Below, piece by piece: positions 1-6,403 of a DNA stretch of 11,087 nucleotides. A model generated the notes under the pieces. It was not told the DNA's origin. It was given only the letters and a program-made list of their open reading frames with translations, and made no database searches. The position numbers were made by a program, and so were the translations under genes. Origin of the DNA: JABMMZ01 sp044377005. GTDB lineage: Bacteria; Bacteroidota; Bacteroidia; NS11-12g; UBA955. Every line of letters begins with the position of its first letter. The first letter of the stretch is position 1. The stretch lies in NCBI GenBank assembly GCA_044377005.1, contig JBILJV010000072.1, forward strand, positions 1 through 11,087, read 5' to 3'.

Positions 1-1
1 A

Positions 2-79
2 TTTGATGGTATGGCAATAATACAGGACTTAATAGGACTTCTATCTGAAACATTCCACAATAGTAGATATCTATTTTAA
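2..79 (+). CDS. C-terminal tail of an upstream gene, unidentified
   Basis: A reading frame is open from the left edge of the window and ends at TAA 77-79, giving about 25 residues that end in SRYLF. The gene body lies outside the window. The tail is mixed amphipathic (DGMAIIQDLIGLL, then charged and aromatic residues) and looks like the C-terminal helix of a soluble protein. It is too short to assign to a family. The frame could be fortuitous, because 25 codons are expected by chance fairly often. The composition is protein-like, and the TAA lies about 50 bp before the next gene in the same orientation, as expected for a real gene end. Confidence 0.45.
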   Translation, partial: FDGMAIIQDLIGLLSETFHNSRYLF

Positions 80-100
80 AATTTTAAAATTTTTTGGTTG

Positions 101-109
101 CATTTTTGC
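101..109 (+). promoter_or_regulatory. weak candidate -7 box for the TPR gene
   Basis: CATTTTTGC lies about 20 bases before the ATG at 129. It matches the Bacteroidota -7 consensus TAnnTTTG at all but the first position. No convincing TTTG-type -33 element is found at the usual 19-21 base spacing, and the surroundings are almost pure A/T, so a chance match is quite possible. Confidence 0.3.
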
Positions 110-128
110 ATTTAACTTTAAAAAAGTG

Positions 129-1142
129 ATGAATAAATTTTTAAAAATAGCTCTTTCCCTTCTTTTTATTGGCATAAATTCCCTTTTTGCCCAATCATTG
201 TTTGAAAAAGGAATGGGATATTTCCAAAACAGAAATTATACAGAAGCAATAAACTCGTTTAACCAAGCCTTAGAGAGTAATAACCGCGATGCGGAACTTT
301 ATTTTTATAGGGGTTCTAGTTATTTAATGCTTCAAAAACCGAATATCGCATTGGTCGATTTTAATCAAAGTATTTTGTTGAATGCCAATAAAAATGAAGC
401 CTATTTATACCGTGCCATTTGTCACCACGCACTCAAAAATTACACCTTTGCTGAAGGAGATTATTTAATTTACAAACAAAGTCAGACTAATACCATTGAA
501 GTGTTAAAAAGCCTTATTCAACTGATGGAAGAAATGCAAGATTATGCCAAAGCAGCTGAATATTGCACAGAATTTATCAGTCAAGACCCAAACAATGTTA
601 ATGTTATAAAAAAAAGAGCCTTGTATTATTTGGCAATAGACTCCATTGACCTATCTATTAAAGACATAGACAAGACCATTCAAATAAACAAATATGATAC
701 GAGTGCTTGGATGATGAAAGGCAATATTTACTTTGATGCTTCAATGTTTATGAAGGCTGTAGATGCTTATAATGTTGTATTATTGTATGAACCATCCAAT
801 TTACTGGCACTGTTAAACCGTGCGGATGCTTTTATGTCATTACAAATGTTTGAGGAAAGTATTCGCGACTTACGAAGCATTAACATGCTCGACCCTTCCA
901 ATACCGCCATTTATTACGACTTAGGATTTTGCTACTTACAAACTGGTCAAAACGAAAAGAGTATTTTTTACATGACCAAATCTTTGGATTTTGAGAAAGA
1001 AAATTTGGGGAACATTTTAACCTTACGAGGTGTCGCTTATTTGAATCAAAAAATGAATCAGGAGGCTTGTAGTGATTGGAGAAAAGCTGAAAATATTGGC
1101 TTTAAAGATGCCACTAAATACATACTAAACTATTGCAAGTAA
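129..1142 (+). CDS. secreted tetratricopeptide-repeat protein
   Basis: The product is a 337-residue protein made almost entirely of TPR repeats, a helix-pair scaffold for protein-protein contacts. It begins with a Sec signal peptide: basic NKFLK, a hydrophobic core, and a likely cleavage after Ala21 in the SLFA-QS context. It should therefore act in the periplasm or at the outer membrane. From about residue 23 to the end, roughly nine units of about 34 residues follow, with the usual pattern of small and aromatic residues (GMGYFQNRNYTEAINSFNQA, then YRGSSYL, MMKGNIYF, YDLGFCYLQTG). The last unit (ACSDWRKAENIGFKDA, ending YILNYCK) is the capping form often seen in Bacteroidota TPR proteins. 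I chose ATG 129 over the overlapping GTG 126 because ATG is favoured and gives a normal signal peptide. There is no catalytic domain, so the partner is unknown. The gene is transcribed alone and converges on the glycosyltransferase. Confidence 0.9.
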   Translation: MNKFLKIALSLLFIGINSLFAQSLFEKGMGYFQNRNYTEAINSFNQALESNNRDAELYFYRGSSYLMLQKPNIALVDFNQSILLNANKNEAYLYRAICHHALKNYTFAEGDYLIYKQSQTNTIEVLKSLIQLMEEMQDYAKAAEYCTEFISQDPNNVNVIKKRALYYLAIDSIDLSIKDIDKTIQINKYDTSAWMMKGNIYFDASMFMKAVDAYNVVLLYEPSNLLALLNRADAFMSLQMFEESIRDLRSINMLDPSNTAIYYDLGFCYLQTGQNEKSIFYMTKSLDFEKENLGNILTLRGVAYLNQKMNQEACSDWRKAENIGFKDATKYILNYCK

Positions 1143-1167
1143 TGCGGGGTGATTAAAAACAATCTAC

Positions 1168-1908
1168 TTACTTAAAAATAGGCGAAGTATAAATACCCCA
1201 TTTGTTGAGGCGGTATAATACCGAAACTTTTAATACACCCAAACCATAAATACTACTGCGTTTAAAGTTGATACTGCTGGCTTCATCAAAATATTTAGTT
1301 GGGCAGGTAATTTCCGCAATATCAAAATCGGCGTTAAACACTTGAGCAATCATTTGATTATCGAAAATAAAATCATCTGAATTAGCTTCTATGTTTATTT
1401 TTTCAAATATTTTTTTATCAAAGGCTCTGTAACCAGTGTGGTATTCTGAAAGTTTCTGTCCCATTAGGATATTTTGGAACAGTGTTAAAATACGATTCGC
1501 AATGTATTTGTATATTGGCATTCCACCTTTTAAAGCCCCTTTTCCTAAGATACGACTTCCAAACACTACTGGATAAACCTCATTTGCAATGAGATAAGCC
1601 ATACTTTCAATCAGTTTTGGGGTATATTGATAATCGGGGTGTACCATGATAATGATATCAGACCCAATTTCTAAGGCCTTGTTATAACAGGTTTTTTGAT
1701 TACCACCATAGCCTCTGTTTACCTCATGCCTTATCACATGTTTAATACCTAAATCTTTGGCTTTTTGCATGGTTTCATCTTTGCTATTATCATCTACCAA
1801 AACCACTTCATCCACAATATCCATTGGAATTTCTTTGTATGTTTTCTCCAATGTGGCAGCAGCATTATAAGCAGGCAAAACAACGGTAACCTTTTTATTC
1901 TTAATCAT
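1168..1908 (-). CDS. family 2 glycosyltransferase, DPM/DPG-synthase-like
   Basis: This 246-residue protein has a GT-A fold of the family 2 glycosyltransferases and most resembles the subgroup of dolichol-phosphate mannose/glucose synthases. Such enzymes move a sugar from a nucleotide donor to a lipid phosphate or glycan acceptor on the cytoplasmic face of the membrane. Visible motifs are the N-terminal strand VTVVLPAYNAA (7-17), the nucleotide-binding VDDNS (38-42), NRGYGGNQ (64-71), HPDYQYTP (90-97) where the metal-binding DxD normally lies, GSR (117-119), and YHTGYRAF (156-163) in the acceptor region. No transmembrane segment follows the catalytic domain, so this is the short soluble form. 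ATG 1908 is preceded by a TAAATTTGC box. The donor and acceptor cannot be read from the sequence; envelope polysaccharide or lipid-linked sugar synthesis is likely. The gene stands alone between two plus-strand genes. Confidence 0.9.
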   Translation of the reverse strand: MIKNKKVTVVLPAYNAAATLEKTYKEIPMDIVDEVVLVDDNSKDETMQKAKDLGIKHVIRHEVNRGYGGNQKTCYNKALEIGSDIIIMVHPDYQYTPKLIESMAYLIANEVYPVVFGSRILGKGALKGGMPIYKYIANRILTLFQNILMGQKLSEYHTGYRAFDKKIFEKINIEANSDDFIFDNQMIAQVFNADFDIAEITCPTKYFDEASSINFKRSSIYGLGVLKVSVLYRLNKWGIYTSPIFK

Positions 1909-1915
1909 AAAAGGT

Positions 1916-1924
1916 GCAAATTTA
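1916..1924 (-). promoter_or_regulatory. TAnnTTTG -7 box of the glycosyltransferase gene
   Basis: Read on the minus strand this is TAAATTTGC, a full match to the Bacteroidota -7 consensus TAnnTTTG. It ends only 7 bases before the ATG at 1908, so the predicted transcription start falls at or within a few bases of the start codon. No clear -33 TTTG is seen. Confidence 0.6.
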
Positions 1925-1952
1925 ATCTATAATATCTACATTTTTCCCTTAA

Positions 1953-1961
1953 AAAATTTGC
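1953..1961 (+). promoter_or_regulatory. candidate -7 box for the membrane-protein gene
   Basis: AAAATTTGC matches TAnnTTTG except for the first base and carries the following C seen in other boxes here. It lies 31 bases before the ATG at 1993 and faces away from the glycosyltransferase box 28 bases to its left, forming a plausible divergent promoter pair. The single mismatch and AT-rich setting make it tentative. Confidence 0.35.
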
Positions 1962-1992
1962 ACTTTTCAATAAGTTTACATAATGTTGAGGC

Positions 1993-2931
1993 ATGAATCA
2001 ATTATTACAATCTTTCCGTGGCCAAGTTTTTGAGGCATCTATGCAACTTTTCAAAAAAGTATTATTGCGCCATTTACTCACGAGTATCCTAATAAGTCTT
2101 GTAACTTTTGCCATTGCCATACCGCTAATACTTCAAGGTCTTGGTTGGTCTTTTGATGATTTAAGTAATTTCCAAACTAACTTTCAGGAATCATTACAGA
2201 ACCTTGACAAAGGCTCAACTCCTTATGAAGCTATTTTTTCAATGTTTGGGGATATAAATGTGCCTTTAATTATTTTGGCAATAACAATTAGTTTAATTCT
2301 CAATATATGGTCTTATGTGGCTTTTCTGAAAATAAACGAAAACATCATTTTTAACAAATCCTTCAGCTTGATTAATATCTATCGTCAAGTAAGTTTAAAT
2401 CTTGTTTTCAGAACGATTGGTATTTACCTTTTACTTAACTTTTTTATTGTTGCTTCTTTTGGATTATTCTTTGCCATTATATTCATCATTGGGTCTATTT
2501 CTGTTGCAATTGCAGCTATTATTGGCTTTATTGGATTCTTCATCCTTTTAATAATTATGGTCAGATTCGCTTTGGTAGTTCCGGCAATAATTCATGACAA
2601 TTTAAGCATGAGTGAGGCATTTGGCTTTAGTTTCCAAAAAATAACTTTCAAAAGAGCAGGATTAATCTTTTTGATAGGAATTGTTTTTGTAATAGCCACT
2701 TCTATGATTACAGGTATTTTTTCACTTATCATTAATTTGGCACTTGGCAACAATGAAAACCTTTTAACGCTTTCTTTTATAATAAATCAAGGCTTTTCAT
2801 TGATAATAGGTGGCTTATCTGGAGCATTCATTTTTGCAGCATTAAGTGCCTTGTACTATCGCTATACTGAGCACGGCAATGATGACAGCGAAGATGAAAA
2901 CTTCGAAGCTCATGTAATAGATTCAAATTAA
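1993..2931 (+). CDS. multi-pass integral membrane protein
   Basis: This 312-residue membrane protein has about six hydrophobic stretches, near residues 28-50, 91-113, 137-165, 167-195, 222-246 and 260-290. There is no signal peptide. The soluble loop after the first helix (about 52-85) and the acidic tail rich in Asp and Glu (DDSEDENFEAH) are the main hydrophilic parts. The segment VVPAIIHDNLSMSEAFGFSF, between helices, resembles the PAI...LS..EAF.. pattern of membrane proteins related to the membrane domain of glycerophosphodiester phosphodiesterases; I make this link from memory and hold it loosely. No catalytic motif is visible and the role is unknown. ATG 1993 is the first start in frame with a suitable N-terminus. 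The gene converges on gpmI, and the last four bases of the two genes are shared. Confidence 0.85.
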   Translation: MNQLLQSFRGQVFEASMQLFKKVLLRHLLTSILISLVTFAIAIPLILQGLGWSFDDLSNFQTNFQESLQNLDKGSTPYEAIFSMFGDINVPLIILAITISLILNIWSYVAFLKINENIIFNKSFSLINIYRQVSLNLVFRTIGIYLLLNFFIVASFGLFFAIIFIIGSISVAIAAIIGFIGFFILLIIMVRFALVVPAIIHDNLSMSEAFGFSFQKITFKRAGLIFLIGIVFVIATSMITGIFSLIINLALGNNENLLTLSFIINQGFSLIIGGLSGAFIFAALSALYYRYTEHGNDDSEDENFEAHVIDSN

Positions 2932-2957
2932 AACAAAGCTATACCATCCATAGCTTT
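2928..2957 (-). terminator. intrinsic terminator inside the end of gpmI
   Basis: Bases 2935-2942 (AAAGCTAT) and 2950-2957 (ATAGCTTT) form a perfect 8-bp stem with a 7-base loop. On the minus strand the stem is followed by G, TTTT and AATTT, a short U-rich tract. The whole hairpin lies within the last gpmI codons, and the stop codon is part of the U-rich tract. Read on the plus strand, the same stem is followed by a poorer CGGTTTCTCT, so it could also weakly stop the converging membrane-protein transcript. Confidence 0.6.
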
Positions 2958-4442
2958 CGGTTTCTCTAAGTCCATCATTTTGAGAATAGTTGGAGCAACA
3001 TCTGCCAATTTCCCTTTCATTGTAATTGATTTACACTTTTCAGACAAAATAAAACAAGGAACGGGGTTCATACTATGAGCAGTATTGGGGCTTCCATCAG
3101 GATTCTTAGCTTCATCAGAATTCCCATGGTCGGCAATAATAATGAACTGATACCCTTTACTTAATCCTTTTTCTACAATTTTTTGAGCACAACTATCAAC
3201 CGTTTCTGCTGCTTTAATAATAGCATCCCACACACCTGTATGCCCAACCATATCGGTATTAGCAAAATTCAAACAAATAAAATCGTAAGACTGAGTGTCT
3301 AAAACATTTAAGATTTTATCGGTTAATAGTAAAGCACTCATTTCAGGTTGTAAATCGTAAGTTGAGACTTGTGGAGAAGGTTCCATTAACCGCCCTTCAC
3401 CTTCAAACATTTCTTCCCTACCTCCTGAAAAAAAGAAAGTAACATGAGGATATTTTTCGGTTTCAGCACTTCGCAGTTGTGTTTTGCCATGTTTGCTAAT
3501 AACCTCTCCTAGGGTTTCAGAAATGTCGTTCGACTTAAAAATAACATGTATATTTTGATATGTTTTATCGTACTCTGTCATGGTTGCGAAATACAGCTGT
3601 TTGGTGTGCATTCCGTATTCATGGTTATTTTGTTGAGTAAGTACTTGCGTAATTTGACGACCACGGTCTGTCCTGAAATTAAAACAAAAAACAGCATCTC
3701 CATCTTTTATTTTAGTCGCCTCAGAGCCATTAACAGTACAAGGTTCAATAAATTCATCTGTATTACCATTTTTGTAACTTGCGTTTATAGCCTCGGAGAT
3801 CGATTTAAAATCTTCTCCCAAACCATCTACCATCAATTTATAAGCTTTCTTTGTTTTTGACCATCTTTTGTCTCTATCCATTGCAAAATATCGACCTATG
3901 ATAGACACTATTCTTGCATTCGTATTTTTAATATTAGACTCCAAATAAGTCAAATATTGCATTGCAGATTGTGGATCGGTATCTCTACCGTCAGTAAACG
4001 CATGAATATAAATATTGACTACTCCTTTTTTTGTAAAAATATGACACAATTGAATTAAATGTTCAATACTACTATGTACACCACCATCGCTAACTAAACC
4101 AATGAGGTGGAGTGGCTTTTGATTTTCTATACAATAATTTGCCAATTTCACTATTTCCTCTTCATTGGCTGCTGATCCATCTTCGAATTTTTTATTAATC
4201 AAAGCAAGTTGTTGCCATACTACCCTTCCTGCCCCAATATTCATATGTCCAACTTCGCTATTCCCCATTTGACCATTTGGTAAACCTACCTCATTACCAA
4301 ATGTAGTTAATGTTGTGTTTGGCACTGTTTGATAAAGTTGATTAATAAAAGGCGTTCGAGCATTATAAATACCATCGGTAAAATCTTTTTTACCAATACC
4401 CCAACCATCTAATATCATTAAAAAAACTTTTTCGGAATTCAT
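2928..4442 (-). CDS. gpmI: 2,3-bisphosphoglycerate-independent phosphoglycerate mutase
   Basis: GpmI interconverts 3-phosphoglycerate and 2-phosphoglycerate in lower glycolysis and gluconeogenesis, in the cytoplasm, using two Mn2+ ions and a phosphoserine intermediate. The 504-residue length is normal for the family. The alkaline-phosphatase-like metal site opens with LDGWG (Asp12). The nucleophile is Ser62 in GQMGNSEVGH. The inserted phosphotransferase domain carries SDGGVHS (His123), FTDGRDTDP (149-157) and GRYFAMDRD. FNFRTDRGRQ is the substrate-binding arginine region. The phosphatase domain resumes with NFANTDMVGHTG, IADHGNSD (Asp438, His439) and NTAHSMNPVP (His456). All key residues are present, so the enzyme should be active. 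ATG 4442 gives the expected N-terminus. The gene diverges from the inositol-phosphatase gene across only 68 bp, and its 3' end overlaps the membrane-protein gene by four bases (TTAA), so the two stop codons interlock. Confidence 0.98.
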   Translation of the reverse strand: MNSEKVFLMILDGWGIGKKDFTDGIYNARTPFINQLYQTVPNTTLTTFGNEVGLPNGQMGNSEVGHMNIGAGRVVWQQLALINKKFEDGSAANEEEIVKLANYCIENQKPLHLIGLVSDGGVHSSIEHLIQLCHIFTKKGVVNIYIHAFTDGRDTDPQSAMQYLTYLESNIKNTNARIVSIIGRYFAMDRDKRWSKTKKAYKLMVDGLGEDFKSISEAINASYKNGNTDEFIEPCTVNGSEATKIKDGDAVFCFNFRTDRGRQITQVLTQQNNHEYGMHTKQLYFATMTEYDKTYQNIHVIFKSNDISETLGEVISKHGKTQLRSAETEKYPHVTFFFSGGREEMFEGEGRLMEPSPQVSTYDLQPEMSALLLTDKILNVLDTQSYDFICLNFANTDMVGHTGVWDAIIKAAETVDSCAQKIVEKGLSKGYQFIIIADHGNSDEAKNPDGSPNTAHSMNPVPCFILSEKCKSITMKGKLADVAPTILKMMDLEKPKAMDGIALF

Positions 4443-4445
4443 GTT

Positions 4446-4454
4446 ACAAAGATA
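4446..4454 (-). promoter_or_regulatory. TAnnTTTG -7 box of gpmI
   Basis: On the minus strand this reads TATCTTTGT, a full match to TAnnTTTG. The box ends about four bases before the ATG at 4442, so the predicted transcript would have almost no leader. It shares the 68-bp divergent gap with the box of the neighbouring phosphatase gene. Confidence 0.55.
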
Positions 4455-4498
4455 TTACTCCGTTTTGATATCCGAATAGAAAGTCGATTTTATTCCTA

Positions 4499-4507
4499 TA
4501 AATTTGC
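4499..4507 (+). promoter_or_regulatory. TAnnTTTG -7 box of the inositol-phosphatase gene
   Basis: TAAATTTGC is a full match to the Bacteroidota -7 box and ends three bases before the ATG at 4511. With the usual spacing, transcription would start on the start codon itself, giving a leaderless mRNA. No Shine-Dalgarno sequence is present. Confidence 0.6.
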
Positions 4508-4510
4508 AAA

Positions 4511-5302
4511 ATGAATCTTGAGAAACTAAGCATTAAAGTCGGTAACTTGTGCAAAGAAGTTGGTGAAACTATTATAAAACAACGACTGAATTTTGACCCT
4601 GCTGTAGTGGTAGAAAAGGGACTCAATCAGTTGGTGAGTTTTGTGGATATTGAAGCCGAAAAACAATTAGTGAAGGGATTAAAAAAAATAGTCCCCTCTG
4701 CAGGATTTATAACCGAAGAAAATACTGTTGAACAACTGAATTCTGAACTTGTTTGGATTATTGACCCCTTAGATGGCACTACCAATTTCATTCACAACTT
4801 ACCTATTTACAGCATCAGCGTTGCTCTAGTCAAAGGCAATGAAATTTTAATAGGAGTGGTTTATGAAATGGGTAAAAAAGACCTGTTTATAGCATGGCAA
4901 AATGGGGGCTCATGGTGTAATGGAGAAAAAATATGTGTTAGTAAAACAAGTGAACTTTCTCAATCTTTAATAGCAACGGGCTTCCCATACTATGAATTTG
5001 ACCAAATGGAGGCTTACATCAAAACATTAACCTATTTAATGAAAAATACGCATGGATTGAGACGATTAGGTTCTGCTGCCGTTGACTTAGCTTATGTGGC
5101 ATGCGGAAAATTTGATGCTTTTTTTGAAACAGGTCTGCATGCATGGGATGTCGCTGCTGGGTGTTTATTGGTTCAAGAAGCCGGCGGTAACGTTTATGAT
5201 TTTAAAGGCGAAACAAATTACATTTTTGGAAAAAGTATTACAGCAGGGAATGCTCCTGTCAATGAAATCTTGAATCAGCTGGTGCAATCTAATTTCAAGT
5301 AA
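4511..5302 (+). CDS. suhB: inositol-1-monophosphatase family protein
   Basis: This 263-residue enzyme belongs to the Mg2+-dependent, Li+-sensitive inositol monophosphatase superfamily, which removes phosphate from inositol phosphates and, in some members, from other sugar phosphates or nucleotides. All metal ligands are visible: Glu69-Glu70 in ITEEN, Asp85, Asp88 and Gly-Thr in DPLDGTTNF (85-93), and Asp213 in AWDVAAG. The substrate-binding RRLGSAAVDLAYVACG (184-199) is intact. Length and motif order are typical of SuhB and bacterial inositol monophosphatases. CysQ or fructose-1,6-bisphosphatase-like activity cannot be excluded by motifs alone, but the DLAYVA and WDVAAG forms fit SuhB best. 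ATG 4511 gives the expected N-terminal helix. The gene is transcribed alone, divergent from gpmI, and converges on a small membrane-protein gene 39 bp downstream. Confidence 0.93.
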   Translation: MNLEKLSIKVGNLCKEVGETIIKQRLNFDPAVVVEKGLNQLVSFVDIEAEKQLVKGLKKIVPSAGFITEENTVEQLNSELVWIIDPLDGTTNFIHNLPIYSISVALVKGNEILIGVVYEMGKKDLFIAWQNGGSWCNGEKICVSKTSELSQSLIATGFPYYEFDQMEAYIKTLTYLMKNTHGLRRLGSAAVDLAYVACGKFDAFFETGLHAWDVAAGCLLVQEAGGNVYDFKGETNYIFGKSITAGNAPVNEILNQLVQSNFK

Positions 5303-5341
5303 ATCAATTGATTCAGATTGTCTGTAGAAAACAAAGAATTC

Positions 5342-5566
5342 TTATTTTACAATCCACTTCCAGAACTTTTGGTGTAATTTGGGAATTACTATTGCCATTA
5401 TAGGAACTAAAATTAATGTAAACACTAATGTTTTTAAAAGCTGATGCATCTCAGTCAATAAAGGGAAAACCAATAAAAACATTAAATTTATTACAGGATA
5501 AACAAACAACCAAGAGATTAAGATCATTTTCCATTTTTTGGGTTTTAATTCAGAATTATTTTGCAT
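5342..5566 (-). CDS. small two-helix membrane protein
   Basis: This 74-residue protein has a short polar, lysine-rich N-terminus (KPKKWK), a first transmembrane helix at about 13-36, a short link (TEMHQ), a second helix at about 44-62 and a basic aromatic end (KFWKWIVK). The KPKKWKM start, the YP in helix one and the VP within helix two recall the C-terminal membrane region attached to some antibiotic-biosynthesis-monooxygenase (ABM) domain proteins. Here no ABM domain is present and no trace of one lies upstream. Both helices agree with the positive-inside rule, with both ends in the cytoplasm. I regard it as a real gene because the frame is compact, the protein is well formed, and its stop lies 39 bp from the converging phosphatase gene. 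The function is unknown. No good -7 box was found. Confidence 0.72.
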   Translation of the reverse strand: MQNNSELKPKKWKMILISWLFVYPVINLMFLLVFPLLTEMHQLLKTLVFTLILVPIMAIVIPKLHQKFWKWIVK

Positions 5567-5657
5567 AAAAGGATCGCAAGTTAAACCTAAATTTTACATT
5601 ATAACTTGCTATCAATAAACAAAATTGTATTTTTTTTATTGATTCCATCTGATAAAT

Positions 5658-5688
5658 AAAAAAATTCCCATTTTTGGTTGGAGAATTT
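5658..5688 (-). terminator. intrinsic terminator after the lipoprotein gene
   Basis: On the minus strand, AAATTC (5688-5683) pairs with GAATTT (5667-5662). One T-G wobble and one C-G pair extend the stem inward to about 8 bp around a 13-base loop, and a run of seven T follows (5664-5658). It starts 22 bases after the lipoprotein stop codon and lies before the next minus-strand gene, so the lipoprotein is probably transcribed alone. Confidence 0.6.
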
Positions 5689-5709
5689 CCATTATATAGT
5701 AACTTAAAA

Positions 5710-6147
5710 TTAATTTTTTTCGAATGACAAGTAATCTGTTTCACCGCTTCCTCCGCTTACATCTATTAATTCAATTTTACTTGCAGACTGAGATATAAAA
5801 TCCCAATCGTCATTTAGATCTTCAAAATCGTTAATTAAACCAAAATAAAGATTAAAATCTAAATCTTCTTGACTATCATCGTCGCTGTTACTATCTGTAA
5901 TACTCCAAGAACCTGTATAAGTAACATTTCCTTTTGTTGCATAAACAATCCCATTCGACTGAAATGTAAAGTTATAACTAGAGAATTTAATAGTTTCATC
6001 TACTTCTGAATCAATATAACGAGTAATACGCCAAGTGCCTGATTGAACATTACTATTTATTTGGGACGTTGATTTGGCATCATCGTCCTTAGAACAAGAG
6101 GAAAATGAGATAACAATTAAACTGAGATAAAATAAGATTAACTTCAT
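5710..6147 (-). CDS. small acidic lipocalin-like lipoprotein
   Basis: From ATG 6147 the gene encodes 145 residues. The frame is open further upstream to ATG 6180, but the internal start puts the signal peptide (MKLILFYLSLIVISFSSC) at the very N-terminus, so I prefer it. Cys18 is the lipidation site. It is followed by SKDDD, which fits the Bacteroidota lipoprotein export signal (acidic residues after a lysine at +3), so the mature protein is predicted to be on the cell surface. The mature part begins SGTWRITRY and contains YNFTFQSNG and GSWSI strands, then a closing KIELIDVSGG...YLSFEK strand, the pattern of small lipocalin-like beta-barrels. Residues 85-116 hold 13 Asp or Glu in 32, a possible calcium- or cation-binding loop. 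The ligand is unknown. The gene has its own terminator and is not in an evident operon. Confidence 0.85.
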   Translation of the reverse strand: MKLILFYLSLIVISFSSCSKDDDAKSTSQINSNVQSGTWRITRYIDSEVDETIKFSSYNFTFQSNGIVYATKGNVTYTGSWSITDSNSDDDSQEDLDFNLYFGLINDFEDLNDDWDFISQSASKIELIDVSGGSGETDYLSFEKN

Positions 6148-6229
6148 TTTTAAATATTTCTTTTTATTTTCACCGAACAAGTGTTAAAGCCAAAAATGTT
6201 TATATGAGGGGCAAAAACTAACTAAACTA

Positions 6230-6403
6230 GTGAGCACAAAAATAATAGATTATATTAACAAAACAACACCCAATGCACCAGATACAGTTCCATTATAATA
6301 CAGAACTACTATCATTGTTGCTATTATAACTTTAATAATTCTATCTGCGGTTACCCTATTTTTTTCAATTAATAAATATTTGTTGACACAAATGTATGAG
6401 TAG
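6230..6403 (+). pseudogene. possible broken small single-helix membrane ORF
   Basis: A frame beginning at GTG 6230 encodes 22 residues (MSTKIIDYINKTTPNAPDT then VPL), meets TAA at 6296-6298, and continues in the same frame for 34 more codons to TAG 6401-6403. The part after the TAA holds an uninterrupted hydrophobic stretch (TTIIVAIITLIILSAVTLFF) flanked by Arg before and Lys after, as in a transmembrane helix. Without the TAA it would read as a sensible protein of about 57 residues: a short polar N-terminus plus one membrane anchor. A strong hairpin with a T-tract begins right after TAG 6403, as expected at the end of a real transcript. It may be a decayed gene with one nonsense change, or chance in AT-rich DNA. 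No plus-strand TAnnTTTG box lies upstream. I do not recognise the family. Confidence 0.35.

Noticed and set aside
21..40. Imperfect 10-bp direct repeat containing AGGACTT
   Set aside because: It has only two copies inside a likely coding tail, is too short to be meaningful, and was not seen elsewhere in the window.
73..96. Alternating A4/T4 runs before the TPR gene
   Set aside because: They are formally self-complementary and end in a T run, but contain no G-C pair, so they cannot form a stable terminator. Low complexity explains them.
3546..3860. 104-codon open frame antisense to gpmI
   Set aside because: It is entirely within the gpmI coding region. The product is hydrophobic, rich in Phe, Ile and Cys and without family features, so it is a shadow frame.
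5302..5313. 12-bp palindrome AATCAATTGATT between the converging phosphatase and small membrane genes
   Set aside because: It has no loop and no T-tract and is AT-rich. It could be a weak end signal or a binding site, but nothing else supports it.
5556..5744. 62-codon minus-strand open frame across the gap between the small membrane protein and the lipoprotein
   Set aside because: It overlaps the lipoprotein 3' end and runs through the terminator hairpin and its T-tract. The product is Lys- and Asn-rich without features.
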